Made by a program: the position numbers and the translations under genes
Notes under the pieces: model-generated
What the model was told of the DNA's origin: nothing
Database searches by the model: none
What the model saw: only the letters and a program-made list of their open reading frames with translations
In this document: positions 44,861 through 57,225 of the stretch, in pieces
Layout of the letters: each line of letters opens with the position of its first letter
Numbering within the stretch: the first letter of the stretch is position 1
From: Neoceratodus forsteri
Lineage: Eukaryota; Chordata; Ceratodontiformes; Ceratodontidae
Assembly (NCBI GenBank): GCA_016271365.2
Contig: CM028129.1
Location: forward strand, 1,011,853,501-1,011,917,500
Direction of reading: 5' to 3'
DNA length: 64,000 bases

Positions 44861-46189
44861 AATGCTGGCCTCTGATTGATCAATCTGGGACTGGACCCAT
44901 GATGTTATCACAGCACAACATCACAGATCAAGCCCCAGCATACACAGGACTGCATCAAGTGTTAAAAGAAATCACTACACATGCCATGGCCGAATTGTCC
45001 ACACTTGGCATCTCCATGGTGCAGTTTGCCAGTACTTTACAGCTTGTAAATACAAAGCCATCCCTCCCTCCCACAACAGGAAAAAGTACCACAAATCTAT
45101 CCCATAATCCACAAAGCAGTGTTGTCACTTTGTCTTCCTCATTAAAAAAATGAGTGAAGTGAAAGCTATGTTTCTGGTCAGCTTCACATCATTACCCAGT
45201 GTACTGTCAGCAGATGCCCACTCGAGCAACATTTCTTAACTGCCAGCAAACCCAGCATTCTTAACCCTCCCAAAAAAGTAAAAGAAATCACATAACTGAA
45301 GCACATCCCACCACCTTCACAATGTAGCAGTCCCTTCCACTCAGAAATGTTAAATCCATCACGGCAGCCACACGGTCTCCTCAAAGCATCAAACTCCCTG
45401 CTCTAAAGCCACCATCATGAACGTACAGTTCACTTACCATATAGAGGAGGCATGAGTCACCAGGCGGAGAGAATAGCGCTGGAGGAAACTACACTTTGCA
45501 CATCTCATGGCTGCAGAAACATAAAAAAATGATGGTTAAATTTGTTTCCGTAGTAACAGGCACCAACTATACCGGGAAACCAAACACATAGACCTGACCT
45601 GGGACCACAGTGCTAAGTGGCAGGCTAAAATACAGCTTCCAAGCTGTGGGTGTGAGAAAATTGAGCTAACTAAAACTGAACTCAGCACATCACATGGCTG
45701 CAGAAACATAAAAATGACAATTGGTTAAAGTTGTTCCTCGGTACTAATGTGTAAGACCACACTTCAGTGCCTCTTACCTGATTGCCATTCCCAGTCACCA
45801 TTTTATACTCCATTCAGTTCTCCAGGTACAATCAGTATTGGGATGAGCCTCACAGCTATGGTTCTAGTTGGTGGTCTCCAACACTCTCCACCATGAGACT
45901 GACACCGGAGGTGGTGGTGGGGGGCATCACTAAAAGTGAAGGTCAAGGAAAAAAATGAAAAACACAGTAAGAGCCCTGTGTGCATGGGGGGGGGGGGGAC
46001 TGCAGGGCCACAAAACAATGAAGCACTAAACTGAAAATGCAATCTCAGCATATGACAACTGTGCCAACTGAAACATCAGCCAGCATATAGAAGCAGCACC
46101 ACATACTGGGAAATCAGAAACTGTGGACTTTTTTTTTAAATACTTGCACATCAAAAAATTAATAAAAACAATTTATTAAAACATTCTTT
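44861..46189. repeat. Unassigned stretch with a dispersed direct repeat
   Basis: 'CATGGCTGCAGAAACATAAA' occurs at about 45507 and 45697, within related segments of roughly 60 bp (about 45485-45545 and 45680-45740). No supported gene. Confidence 0.45.
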
Positions 46190-46272
46190 TTTACACTTCT
46201 TTGCATTAAATCCCAGTTGCCACTCTTCTGACCATTTTGCTAGTTTATCCAGATCTCTTCTCATTCTGCCCA
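46190..46272 (-). mobile_element. CR1-group reverse transcriptase fragment
   Basis: The plus strand 'GCATTAAATCCCAGTTGCCA' and 'TTTATCCAGATCTCTTCTCA' match the antisense of the CR1 block seen at 61480-61530. Confidence 0.5.
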
Positions 46273-48655
46273 CCGCTGTGCCAGGTAACCTTGACTCTAT
46301 TCTTTACAGATTCTCTACCATCCTCAACCATGTATGTGACAAATATGCCCCTCTCAAAAAAATCAGGGTTAGAGGATATGCTAATGAATGGATATCATCC
46401 AACATCATTAAATTGATGAGGACCAGAGACAAGGCCTGGTCCCATTATACCAAGCACAGAGACCTGCCAAGGTCTCCCTCTACAAAGCACTCAGAAACAA
46501 GTGCAAATTATTCATCAGAACAGCCTAATTGACTTTTCCCATAATAAACAACTTGGGGAAACATCCAACACCCATCAACTTTGGGTTACACTTGACTCAC
46601 TACTCGGGAAACACGAGAAAACCAAACCAATCACTCTGATTCAAGGTGGCAAGCAGACCAATGACCCCTCAGAAGTAGCAAACATTTTCAACTCATTCTT
46701 TGGTGACCTCAATAAATTTAAACCTTCCTCTTCCACTCCCCCTCCCCCCCTCATCCACCTCTACCCCCCTGCCCCAATGCTATGTCCGAGCCCAGCCCCA
46801 GATTCTATTTTAGGGTCCAAAATCTCAGACACCAAAAAAGTAATCAGAAGTAACAACCCTAAACCCAGCAAAGGGGCAGATGGAATCAACTTTAAAATCC
46901 TTAAACTGGCCATTAATTCATTAGTGGCCCCATCACCAACATACTAAACTGCTCACTCTGCTCTGGCTATTTCATTATCACCTGGAAACCTGCCACTGTT
47001 AAACCATTGTTCAAGTCAGAGTCAAGGAATGAAGTAGGGACTTACCAATCTATCTACCTCTGTGCTCCCCTCTCCAAAATCTTTGTAAAAGTTGTTCATA
47101 CCCAGCTCACCACCTTCCTCAACTGCCATAAGTTGCTTTCTGTTGCCCAACATGGTTTCAGATCTGGACATAGCACTGAAACCACACTGGTTAGGTTCAC
47201 CAGTGATATCCTAAAGGCAAGCGATAAGGAACAGTACACAGGCTCTGCCTTCGTGGACCTGACCAAGGCGTTCGACCTTGTTGACCATGGCCTTCTCTTG
47301 GACACCCTCAAGGGAATGCACATATCTGAAAATTTCATCAAATGGGTTGGAAGCCACCTCTCCAGCAGATCTCAGAAAACTATTATCAAGGGTAATTTTT
47401 CTGCTGAATGCCTGATTAAATATGGGGTACCCCAGGGCTCCATCCTAGGCCTACTCCTGTTCTTACTCTTCATCAATAACCTCCCTTCCATCTGTCAAAC
47501 CACCCAACTAGTCCTTAACACTGATGACCTGGCCCTCTACTGCAGTGACACTAACCTGGATGCAATGTTCAGTAATTTTCAGGCTTACTTCAGCTAGCTA
47601 CACACTTGGTTCTCTGCCAAAGGCATGGTTCTCAACTCCAAGAAGACCAAGTTTATGATCTTTTCTGACACAAGAAAAGCCCCAGTCATGGGCCGATCCC
47701 TCTCAGACAATCTTGGTAGCATCATAGAATAAGTCTACAAATTCAAATATCTCGGACTGTACTTAGACCCTCACCTGACCTACAATATCCATATTTCCAA
47801 CCTCATCAAGAAAATCCATATGAGGCTAGGTCTCTTATACCAAATCAGAAGGTTCCTTATCCCTATCTCCATACTACTCCTTGCTAGTTCCCTTCTCCTG
47901 TCCCTCCTTGATTATGGCTCTATTGTCTACTCCCCCCCCCCCCCCAACACATCCCCCCTTTTCTCCAAACTCAGGACTACATACAGTACAATAATATTGC
48001 ACACTTCATAACCGGCCTCCCCTGGATGAAATATCACTGTATCCTCTATGCCTCCCTCAACTGGCTCACCCTTGAAAGCAGGTTCCAACTTAAAATACTC
48101 TCTTTCCTACACAAGGTTCACTGTAACCTGCTGCCAATCAGCGTTAACTCCCTTTTCCCCTTATTGGTTCCCAAGCACAGTACAAGAGGGGCCACCTGTC
48201 ATATCTTGACACCCCTTTTTATGCACCAAGCATGTGCAGAACTCCATCATGTACAAGTGCACTAAGTTTTACAATAAATTGCCCCCCTGAACTTCAGGCC
48301 TGTAGTTGAATTTGCTCATTCACCTCCACCCTCAAGGACCACCTCCTCCAATCCACCACTTGTGCCTGCTCTGGTAGGCAAGCCCCTGAATGTCTGCCAA
48401 CCCCTTGAGTCACCATAGAGTTTATATGCATCTGTACATAGGCTCTATTATTGTGTGCTCTGCATTTTTTTTCTAGATGATCCAGTCATATAAACTGTTC
48501 CCTATTGTAAATATTGGAAAATATTGCAAATATTGTTTTTACCTTTTTCTCTGTATGATCGAGTTTATGTACCACTGGATGTTTGTGAAAATGGGCATTT
48601 TTGCTCACATACTTTCCAGTATAAAAAATAAAAGTGAATTGAATAAACAACACAT
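46273..48655 (+). mobile_element. L2/CR1-group LINE, 5' truncated, same family as 38366-42290
   Basis: It starts within the linker after the endonuclease and ends 'CTTTCCAGTATAAAAAATAA' with tail. The protein blocks match the minus-strand copy closely. Confidence 0.8.
46278..48260 (+). pseudogene. LINE reverse transcriptase, broken
   Basis: 'YAPLKKIRVRGYANEWISSN' (46344), 'NPKPSKGADGINFKILKLAI' (46855), 'APLSKIFVKVVHTQLTTFL' (47065), 'QHGFRSGHSTETTLVRFTS' (47148), 'AFVDLTKAFDLVDHGLLLDT' (47247; motif A), 'KYGVPQGSILGLLLFLLFIN' (47419) and 'LVLNTDDLALYCS' (47509; YADD reads NTDD). A stop follows at 47595, then 'LGLLYQIRRFLIPISIL' (47826). Several frame breaks. Confidence 0.8.
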
Positions 48656-49390
48656 TTATACAGCCCACATTGATTTCAAATCAGCATTTGATTCTATCTC
48701 TAGAAATTTATTATGGACAATACTTGAAAGTTTGGGATCAGGTATTAATCGTTTAAGGGACATTAAATGGTTTTATGACTCCACTTTACTCAGATTCGTT
48801 ATGGAATCATTAGGGAATTATCTCAAAAAATTTAAATTAATAGAAGAATAAAACAGGGTTGCAATCTCACTGTTATTTTTTTCAACATATACAATAACAA
48901 ACCACCTTACTTCCCTCCCCCAAAATTAATCAGTTTGCCCAGCCTTGGCATATGTAGATGACATTATGATTTTTTCCCCTGACACCGATTAGCCTTTAAA
49001 GAAAGCTGGAAATTCTTGCTGTAATGTAAGAGATTTAAACTAACAATTAATATAGACAAAAGTAAAGTAATGGCTTTTAACTCTCTTGATTTATAAATAC
49101 TGTATGGGAAAGCTTGAAACTGTGGAAGAATCTCAGTACCTACAGTAGATTTCATATTCTATAAAATTAGTAGCTGGAAAAATAAATTATATAAGCAAAA
49201 TTGATATCAAATTAAGAAAATCCTCTTCGGAGATTAAACATTTAGTTAATCTTTATGGTAGGCATTCAAGGCACGCTCCAAGCTATGTTAGCAAAATTAA
49301 ATTTACAGGATCTATGTGCCACAGAAGCCTGGGGATACACTCATACTGACTCTCTTGAGGCTGCTATTCTTTGATTATACATAAACAGTA
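48656..49390 (+). pseudogene. LINE reverse transcriptase of another clade (possibly RTE-like)
   Basis: 'AHIDFKSAFDSISRNLLWTI' (48664; motif A), 'LGSGINRLRDIKWFYDSTLL' (48735), a weak 'GCNLTVIFFN'-like block near 48860 and 'LAYVDDIMIFSPDT' (48945; YVDD). The 'DFK.AFDSI.R..LW..L' pattern and short loop differ from the CR1/L2 copies. The clade is uncertain. Confidence 0.6.
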
Positions 49391-49957
49391 GGTATAAATA
49401 ACATGTACACAAATTCATTTGACAGAATGGAACTGACTCTTATTAAACAATAATTACTGGTGACCCCCTTTATCAAATGGTTCACAAAGTTCTCTGAAAT
49501 GCCGTAACAACCTGAAAACTGGTTATTATGGTGTTCTAAAAAGTTTCTTTTACCAGGAGTGTCAAGTCATTCATACCACACTACTTGACTGGCTCTTAGT
49601 CTGCATGTGGGCAGTCCAAACACTTCAAAAAACATGGTGGCTCCATATTTCCATTTCCAAGGAGTCACACTGAATGCCCGCCCAGGCTAATAGCTTACCT
49701 GCCACCCTCCTCACATGTAAGTTTAATATTTTTTTGCACTATTTGTGTGGTTGATCCTGCCATTACAAAAAAATGTCTTATCTGGTCAATCGTGCTCAAA
49801 AGACAGTGATTACTACCAAGAATGGACCGTGGTGACTGTCTACTCATACTGTCAGTTACTGCGGTTACCCAGGTGCTTCTACAGTGTAATTAAAAAAAAG
49901 AAAAAGACAAAATAATGTCTCTACTAATGAGAAACAGACAGAGCTGGCTGGCTGGCT

Positions 49958-49960
<3 letters not shown>
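49391..49960. other. Unassigned sequence
   Basis: No supported gene or repeat. Confidence 0.4.

Positions 49961-49996
<36 letters not shown>
49961..49996. repeat. (GT)n microsatellite
   Basis: About 18 GT units. Confidence 0.95.
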
Positions 49997-49998
<2 letters not shown>

Positions 49999-50121
49999 CT
50001 CTCTCTCTGACACCAGTGCTCAAAGGATTGAAGGTCTCAAAGGACTCAATGTTCAAAGTAAAAAAAAACAACAACTCCCTGCACCAGTAATTATAAAAAA
50101 TAAAGTCTATGCACTGTGTTT

Positions 50122-50241
50122 TTATGGCTTTTTTACACACCCTTGGTATGTCATAACCTCATAAACCTCTTGAGCTTCTCTCTCTCGAGGTTTATTGGTC
50201 ATCACACACCTCGGATGTGTGAAAAAAATCCATAAGACACT
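50122..50241. repeat. Hairpin, about 45-bp arms
   Basis: 'TATGGCTTTTTTACACACCC' and 'CATAACCTCATAAACCTC' pair with 'GAGGTTTATTGGTCATCACA' and 'TGTGTGAAAAAAATCCATA' on the other side of a 13-base spacer. Confidence 0.75.
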
Positions 50242-50402
50242 GTTGCATAACCATTATTCTCTATATAATATTCAGTTTGCTTTACAATGATTTGCTGTTG
50301 ATTGATAGTTAACAACATGCCACCACAGAGATTACCTACTTTATGTTTGTCAGAAAAGAAATGGAGGTTGGATCTAACACCCCTTCTAAAGACCAAGGAA
50401 AC
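50165..50402. repeat. Dispersed repeat, copy 1
   Basis: 'ATCACACACCTCGGATG' near its start and 'TCTAAAGACCAAGGAAACCC' at its end match 'ATCACACACCTTGGATG' and 'TCTAAGAAACCAAGGCAACC' at 58050-58195. The family is unnamed. Confidence 0.55.
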
Positions 50403-50403
50403 C

Positions 50404-50760
50404 CAGGGAATTGGATGGCTCAGTGACTTTGCAACAGGTTAGGGAGCCTTTCATCCCTAGGTCGGTAATTCAAATCCAGATCAGGTTGGAAGAGGCTAAA
50501 AGTCATTATCACCTGAGTGCTGTTAAGTGGTCTATGTGAGATGAGTGGTGTTGGTTTCTATCCTGTTCCCAGTGGGCGGGTGTTCATATCACATAGCCAC
50601 TAATAGAAACTGATACTAATTGGCATCATAGTTGACAGTGTCACATGGGAGGCCAAGGGCTGAAAGAGCATGGAGTCTGATCCAACCTGTAACTCAGATG
50701 ATCATCCCTCCATGACAGAGTTTAGGCACATTGACAGGACACTGTGGGGAAGCTTGCACT
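50404..50760 (+). mobile_element. tRNA-headed SINE-like repeat
   Basis: A-box-like GGATGGCTCAGTGA and B-box-like TAATTCAAATCC, with a 300-bp body ('CACCTGAGTGCTGTTAAGTG') and no clear tail. Placement as a SINE is tentative. Confidence 0.45.
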
Positions 50761-51300
50761 GGGATCACCTGTGCTGTACCTATCATGTGGCTAAATGGAG
50801 GGCTTCAGTTTCTAGTGCTGTCAGCTGAGCACCTGTCATGAGCACTAAAAAAATTCACAAACAGAAAAAAGTGAAAAAAAGGTCAAGTAAGTCTTATTTA
50901 TTTATTTGCCAGTGATTGGAATTACAATCCTTTGAGTCAGAGACTCATTTCCAAAGGCTCCATGTCATGGTACACATTAAGTACAAATACATACATTCAG
51001 CTATAACATCAGGTTGCGTGGGAGGCATGGGTAAACATTACAGTTCAAGAGTTACGACAATCATACATAATACTGCTGGTGCAGAAGACAGTGTATACAG
51101 GAGAGGCAGTGAACCTGTGTAGTAGCCTATACAGTGGTTTAGTGAAACATTTTTTTTTTTGATTGCAACAGACCTATTTCTATAAGGACAAGTACAGAGA
51201 CAGTCTAATAGTAAGACTTTGTCACTGGAGTTAATTCGGTCATAAATACATTTCTGTAAGGGTGACGGCCCAGCAGCTGGCTGCTCACCTCTGAGGGCAC

Positions 51301-54300
51301 CTACAGGTGTGGGTTGTGAGAATGTGGTTCCTGAGGGTGACTGAATGAACCAGTTTTAGGGAGGCTGGTGACAGTTGCAGGGAAGGAGTTGAACCAGGAT
51401 GGGGCCCTGTAGGAGAAGGTCCTCTGGGCTAGGGAAGTCCTCACCCTTGGGACTGCTAGGTAGGATTTATCATTGCTGTGAGTGGAGACAGTGGGGAGTT
51501 GAGTGGTGGAGAGATGATGCAACTCCAGGTGGCGTTAGTCCAAGGAGGGTCTTTTTGGCCATGAGACAGGACTGGTATTAGAGTCTTTCCCCAAAGTTGA
51601 GTATTTGAGTGAGGGAGAAGAGGGTGCAGGTGTGTGTTAGCTGGTCAGCACTGGATAAGAGCCTGCATGCTTTATTAATGGACACCTTTATCTTGCTGAG
51701 GGTGATGGCATCTGCAGCTGCATAGATCAACAGGCCGTAGTCAATTAAGGACAGGACTGATGAGGTGATGGCTAGCTGGAGAGCTTCAGGTGGCAGGCAG
51801 TCTTTGTGGCGATAGAGGAGGCTGATACATGCATTGGTCATGATGTGACAGCATTTATGTTAGCATGGAAGGTGAGAGCTGGGTCAAAGGTTATGCCCAG
51901 GTACTTATAGGAGGTGACCTGTTCAATGGGATGGAGGAAGCTGGAGAATATCTGCAGGGGGGAGCTTTAAAGTTTATTTTGGTGGTGGGCAAATATCATG
52001 GCCTTGGTTTTTTTTCAGGTTCATGATCAGTCTATGGTCCACAAACCAGCATTTGGTCTGAGTAAAGGAGTGCTGGAGGGAGGTCTGCAAACTGGTGGTC
52101 TGGCATGGGATGCACAGAGGATGGCATCATTTGTGTAGAGTAGAACCTTGCCATCACACGAGTTGGGTAGTGCATTGAGGAACAGACTGAAGAGTAGCGG
52201 CCCCAGGATGAAACCCTGCAGGACTCCTGAGTGGATGGGGTGGGTACTGGAGAGTATTGTGTTGATCTTAATGCATTGTGCCCTTGAGGATAGGTAGCTC
52301 ATGAACCAAGATAAGGGGCCTTGGGAGAAGCCAACTTGTAGGAGGGAGTCAAGCAGGAGGGAGTGACTGACTGTATCAAAGGCCTTGGAGAGGTCAATGA
52401 ACATGGATCCTGCTGGCCAGCCCTTGTAGTGTGCAGTGTGGAAGAAATTAGAGAATTTGAGGAGTGATATGATGGTGCTATGGCCTGAGAGGAAACCATG
52501 CTGCTCCTTGCAGAGTAGGTTGTGGGTTGTGAGGTAGTCGGCAAGTTGGTCTGCCACTACCTTTTCCAGGGCTTTGGGGGAGGGATGGAGATTGGTTGGG
52601 AGTTCCCAGGGGATAAATTGTCCCCATCATTGTGAATGGGTGTTATTACTACAGTCTTCCAGACACTGGAGAACTGCCCAAGGCAGAGGGAGTGGTTAAT
52701 CAGGCCAGTAAGGGGAAGGAGCAGCACATCTAGGGCCACACGGAGGAGCCTTATATCCAGGGAGTCATTTATGGGGCTGGACCCATTGAGGGCTTTGGTG
52801 AGGTAAGGCTTGGCTTCCTGAGGGGTGGTTGTCTGAAAGTAGAAAGGGGGTCAAAAGAGAGAGGGCGGTTGGGAGTTGGTTATTGGGTGGAAGAAATTGT
52901 TGGGAAGCACTGAGCTTAGGTTGGTAAAGGTACTATTTTTTTTTATATACTTTTTCTCCCTAGGGACCACCATTCTGCCTTACCTTTACACATCTGGCAT
53001 CCTCTGGGTATTCAGGCCACCATCTCCTGGGACTACTCTCCGGCTCCACATTTGGGCTCGCAGCTACCCCTGCAGCTTACCCCCCGTGGCTGGGTGGAGG
53101 GGAGCTCTCCCTAAGCTCAACCCCCCCAGATAAGGATCCAGTAATGCCACACACCCCCTTGACACCAATCGAGTCCCCTCTGGAGATGGCCATCATGCCA
53201 CCATGACTAGTGCCCCTAATTTTTCACTTTTTCTCCCCAACAGCTTGAGGAGTGCAATGACGCCTAAGGCTCCAAGTGCATGTGCGTCCGCATGCACTCC
53301 AAGCCAAGTGTCTGCCCCAGCATGTTCCCTCCATGTCCCTGCCAGTGCTCTACAGCCACCCCAGCCACCGCCAGAGGCCGCTAGAGCACCGATGGCAACC
53401 CCCCTTCCCGGAGAAGAAGAGCAGTCCTACGGATGCTCCCTCATTCTCCTCCCCTGCTGACCCCAGACAAACCAGGCTCATTCCCGAACCCAGGTCGCTG
53501 ACATAGCGCGAGGTGTGGCACCCAGCGCCTCAACCCTCAGCACCACCGGGCCGGCATGGTAAAGCTACTATTGAAACTGTCTGCTATACACTTCGGGTCG
53601 GTGGTGATGGTGTAATTTATAGTGAGCTGAGAAGGGGGGGCCTGGGATTTGCCATTTAGTAGTTTTATATTATCCCAAAACTTACAGGATGACCCCCAGG
53701 AGGCAGTTAGGGTAGACCTGTAGTATTCGGCTTTTGCCTTGCGAATCGCCCAGGTGCACTTGTTACATTCAGTTCAGTATGCTTGTGTATCAGCCGGTCT
53801 ACCTGAGTCAGTGGCTTTGTGCCATAGATTGTCTCTATTCCTCAGTTGTGAGAGGAAGGATGGGGTAGTCCAGGGTGCATTGTATTGCTTAGTGTGGGTC
53901 TTTGTGAGTGGAGCAAATGTGTCACAGGCCAGGTTGAAAGAGCTGGACAAGTAATCAAGTGCAACATCAATGCTGGAGGCAAGGTGTAATGGGGACCAGT
54001 CCTATTGGGCAAGATGCTGTTTGAATTTTGTAATGTTACCTGGATGGAGGCGCCTTCAGACTGTAACTCTGGGTGTGTGTTTAGGCAGCTTACTGGACCA
54101 TGTGAAGATCACTGGGAAGAGGTCACTGAGGGAGTTTGGTAGGATTGAGATGACCACGATTTTGTGGGGTTGGTTGGATAGGACAATGTCCAGCAGGGTG
54201 TGTATGTGCCAGTAGAGGAGTTGTATCTAGTAGGCTGTATTACAACTTTGGAGAGGTCCAGGCCTGCAAGTGTATCCTTGGCCGAGGCAGCAGAGCTGAT

Positions 54301-55176
54301 GAGCCAGTTTATGTTGAGGTCACCCAGTAGGATGTGCTCAACCTTGTGGGGAAGACTGGTGTAGTATTCCGTGAGGAAGAGGGGTGCAGGGGTTTGTTTC
54401 TGTGGGAGAATGTAGGCTGCCGTGAAGATAAGGGGTGCCTTAGTGGGATCAGGGGTGAGTTTTAGAGATATAGCTTGGCCGCGGTGATCCAGTTTTGGTG
54501 GAGGTAGGACTTGGCCCAGTAAGGTGTCACACAGGTGCATTGTGCAGCCACCACCCCGCTTGCCCACTCTATCCTCCCTGAAAAGAGAGTACCCAGGGAT
54601 GGAAATGAAGGAGTCAGGGGTGGATTTGGAGAGCCAGGTCTCAAACAGTGCCAGGATGTCTGGTTGATGCTGCATGATTCAGCATTGTAGGGCAGCAGAT
54701 TTCTTTAGTATGATGCATATACAGTATATTCATGGATGTGATATGTAGCCCAGAGATGGGGGGACCATAGTAGGCCAAAGGTGCCAGGGCGGATGTTATC
54801 AGATAGCATAAGCAGCATGGAGATAATCCTAAGCAGGGGGAGGCATCGTCTATACCACCCGGGGGGAGGTATGGGTGGAGTTCATTGGCTCAGAGCATGG
54901 TATTGGTAGGGAGCATGGGGAATGAATAGTGAGGAAGAGGTCAGGCCACGGGGAGTTTGGGTAGGACAGAGGCAGGAGTAGGTGTACTGGTGGGTGGGGG
55001 ATAGAGGGGTGGCCAGGTGGGGAGCTACTAGGGAAGGGGCTAGGGTGAGCTGCGTGGAGATGGGACATTGGGGAGGGGAAGGTGGGCACAGTAGTGGGAG
55101 GGATAGCATCAGAAGCAGGAGAGGGGCCAGGCTGTGGAGGTGGGCATGAGTAACCATGGTCCTGTGTTATGGACAA
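51301..55176 (-). pseudogene. LINE ORF2: endonuclease and reverse transcriptase
   Basis: The N-terminal frame at 55176-54850 is Pro/Ser-rich. Endonuclease: 'PDILALFETWLSKSTPDSF' (54663) and 'HILLGDLNINWL' (54332). Reverse transcriptase: 'FSSVWKTVVITPIHNDGD' (52670), 'LLCKEQHGFLSGHSTIISLL' (52517), 'SMFIDLSKAFDTVSHSLLLD' (52405; motif A), 'SGVLQGFILGPLLFSLFLNA' (52228; PQG reads LQG) and 'KVLLYTNDAILCAS' (52150; YADD reads YTND, losing the first catalytic Asp). The C-terminus 'QRTFSYRAPSWFNSFPA' (51420) is recognisable. Inactive. Confidence 0.8.
52938..53557 (-). mobile_element. tRNA-headed SINE, copy 2 (inside a LINE)
   Basis: Flanked by GGTAAAGGTACTATT (52923-52937) and GGTAAAGCTACTATT (53558-53572), a 15-bp duplication with one mismatch. 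The minus strand begins with 'GGTGGTGCTGAGGGTTGAGG' (A box) and 'GGGTTCGGGAATGAGC' (B box) and ends in an A-run (T-run at 52936-52944). Head and order match 16444-16934; this copy is about 130 bp longer. Confidence 0.8.
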
Positions 55177-55190
55177 TCAGGGGCTGAGTA

Positions 55191-55650
55191 TAAGGGAAAC
55201 ATACTGACATCCTGAAATGAGAGAGTCACTGTGGTGCAGTGGCAGAGTGACAGGCTATGGTACAGAAGGTACGAGGTTTGAAACCCAGGAGGGGGCTCCT
55301 TGAGTTACCTGGGTAATCTAGTGTGGCCGAGGGAGATGTCCCATAAAAAAGGTGGGTGGCAGGCAGAAAAAGTGGGGTTCAGTAGTGACTCCTAGTGGCC
55401 ACCGGAGGAGGGGCAGTGTGGTGGGTGTGAGGGGATTGGAGGTGAGGAGGTGAGCAGATACTGGATAAGGGAGGAGAGATGGAGTAGTTTGAGATAAGTG
55501 GGGAGAGGTGAAAAGGAGAGGGATACTAGAGTGTCAGGCAGTAGAGAGAAGGAGAGAGGGGGTGGAAGTGGGGAGTTTGTAAAACCTGCTAAGGGGAATA
55601 TGGGGACTTTGCAAAAAACTGTGCAGGAAGTCACGTGACTGGGGTGGTCC
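55191..55650. mobile_element. 5' flank/leader of LINE with tRNA-like boxes
   Basis: Plus strand 55226-55292 has A-box-like TGTGGTGCAGTGGCAGAGTG and B-box-like AGGTTTGAAACCC. 'GTGACTCCTAGTGGCCACC' follows at 55385, and GTCACGTGAC at 55630. The same order occurs at 42368-42640. Confidence 0.45.
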
Positions 55651-56019
55651 TTAAATTAAGGGCCAGCCTTGGGTGGGTGGGGGCAGTCGACATGAAATGT
55701 TGATGGGATAACACCCCCCACACAAACAAGCTGATGCAGGTTGGCTCCAATCATTACCTGTTTGCATCTCATGGTCCTCGCTCTGCCCCCTAGATGTGGA
55801 GGGGAGTCCTGGCTGGAGATGCTTTGATGCTACTGTATGTGGCTTTCCATGTTTGTGGAATTATTTCCTGGTCTGCACTGTAATTTATGAAGCATATTGA
55901 GGCAGGAAAGATTATTTGATATCTCTAGGCAGAATGATATGCCTGAACATAATTATCAAAACCTGGTACAAGCTGTGCCAATCGCAGCCTGAGCCAATTG
56001 CTAGTGCACCAGTGATCCT
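55651..56019. other. Unassigned sequence
   Basis: No supported gene or repeat. Confidence 0.4.
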
Positions 56020-56878
56020 GCGCCCGATTCACTATCGGGTAGAGTCCCGGTGTCAAAGTCTGGCAGCTTGCAGCAAATGTGGCCCTGCGGCAAAAAGATG
56101 GTGCACTAGAGAGGTTTGCCACAAGCTGCAAGACTGTTGGGCTGCCCTCCTGGAAGGTTGGACATACTGTAGTTTGTAGGGTACTGCACATATGCCAGGT
56201 ATATATATGTGAGTATATATGATGTACCCAGCAGCTCATATATAATACATAACCTGCAAGAAGACACAACCAGTGGTTATAGATGATTCAGACATTGCTT
56301 CACTTTGTACCTAACTAGTATACAACCCATGTATTCTAGTGTAGGTAATGTAATATGTAAGACATACACCAATTTATGTCTGTATTCACATTCCTAGGGT
56401 CCCTATTGGTGACACAGTACAAGGTGTAGTCTTTCTAATATGTTTCTGTTTTTAATTTACACCTTTGGTCTGGTACAACACACTATGCCAGGGCAGATAT
56501 GGGGGCATTGGTGATTACTGATGGCAGTGGCACATGTATCCCCCCACCCAGGAAGGGTTCTGCAGGTGGCACACTGATCATTAGACCAGCCCTGGCTTGT
56601 CTAATTGGTGTTTGTTTTTGTTGACAATACACAGATATGAGAATTCAAAAAAGGGGATGTTGTGACATTTCCCTGGCATAAGGCTTCTTGCACCATGCTG
56701 AATTCCATTTTCTGCCACACAGACCTCACAAGACCTCCTCGGCACATGCAGGCTACGTTTGCCACAGGCTGCTTTTGAGAACTGGTCCTAGTGCACTTTA
56801 TGGCACAAGCCACACCTTGCATCATTCCTTTTGATGCAAGCACCTTGCGTCATATGGGGAGGCTTTGAGAACTGGGCT
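56020..56878. mobile_element. Possible inverted-repeat DNA transposon
   Basis: GCGCCCGATTC near 56021 and the complement of the right side, GAGCCCAGTTCTC near 56880, resemble the GGGCC-type ends of 576-1447. No target duplication and little further pairing was found, so the boundaries are weak. Confidence 0.3.
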
Positions 56879-57225
56879 CAAAATGTCTTAATTTAGTCTG
56901 TAGGCTGGCTTGATTTAGTGGTGGCATGTAACACTCACCTGAAATAGGTGTTTGGCAGGCACATGTCAAACACCCATAATGTGTTCATGAGGGGAAGTGA
57001 TCTGAAAGCTTTCACCTAAGTCCGGAGAAAAAAGATACAATAAATTTGTCAATGTCAGGAGTAAAAGGAAAATGTTGTAGAAAATAAATTAAGTCTGTGT
57101 GCATGTGCAGTACAGCATTATGCAGACTTAGTTCATTTTTAGTCCACATCTCCTGTATTGCAATACAGCAATGTATAGCAATACATGACTTATGAGGGGC
57201 ACATGGCAGATGGTCAAGGAAGTGA
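56879..57225. other. Unassigned sequence
   Basis: Contains a short hairpin, GGTGTTTG against CAAACACC (56946-56973). Nothing else. Confidence 0.4.

Larger units (their letters stand above)
50893..55190 (-). mobile_element. L2/CR1-group LINE split by a SINE
   Basis: The 3' end at 50893 reads (AAAT)n on the minus strand. The body continues to at least 55190, with a Pro-rich N-terminal frame. A SINE interrupts it at 52938-53557, flanked by a 15-bp duplication. The family differs from 38366-42290. Confidence 0.78.

Noticed and set aside
44755..45153. A 132-residue host gene
   Set aside because: The first part is a LINE reverse transcriptase block in another frame, and the rest has no recognisable domain or splice context.
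53203..53506. Pro/Ala-rich plus-strand frames as a gene
   Set aside because: They lie within the minus-strand SINE, whose boundaries are fixed by target duplications.
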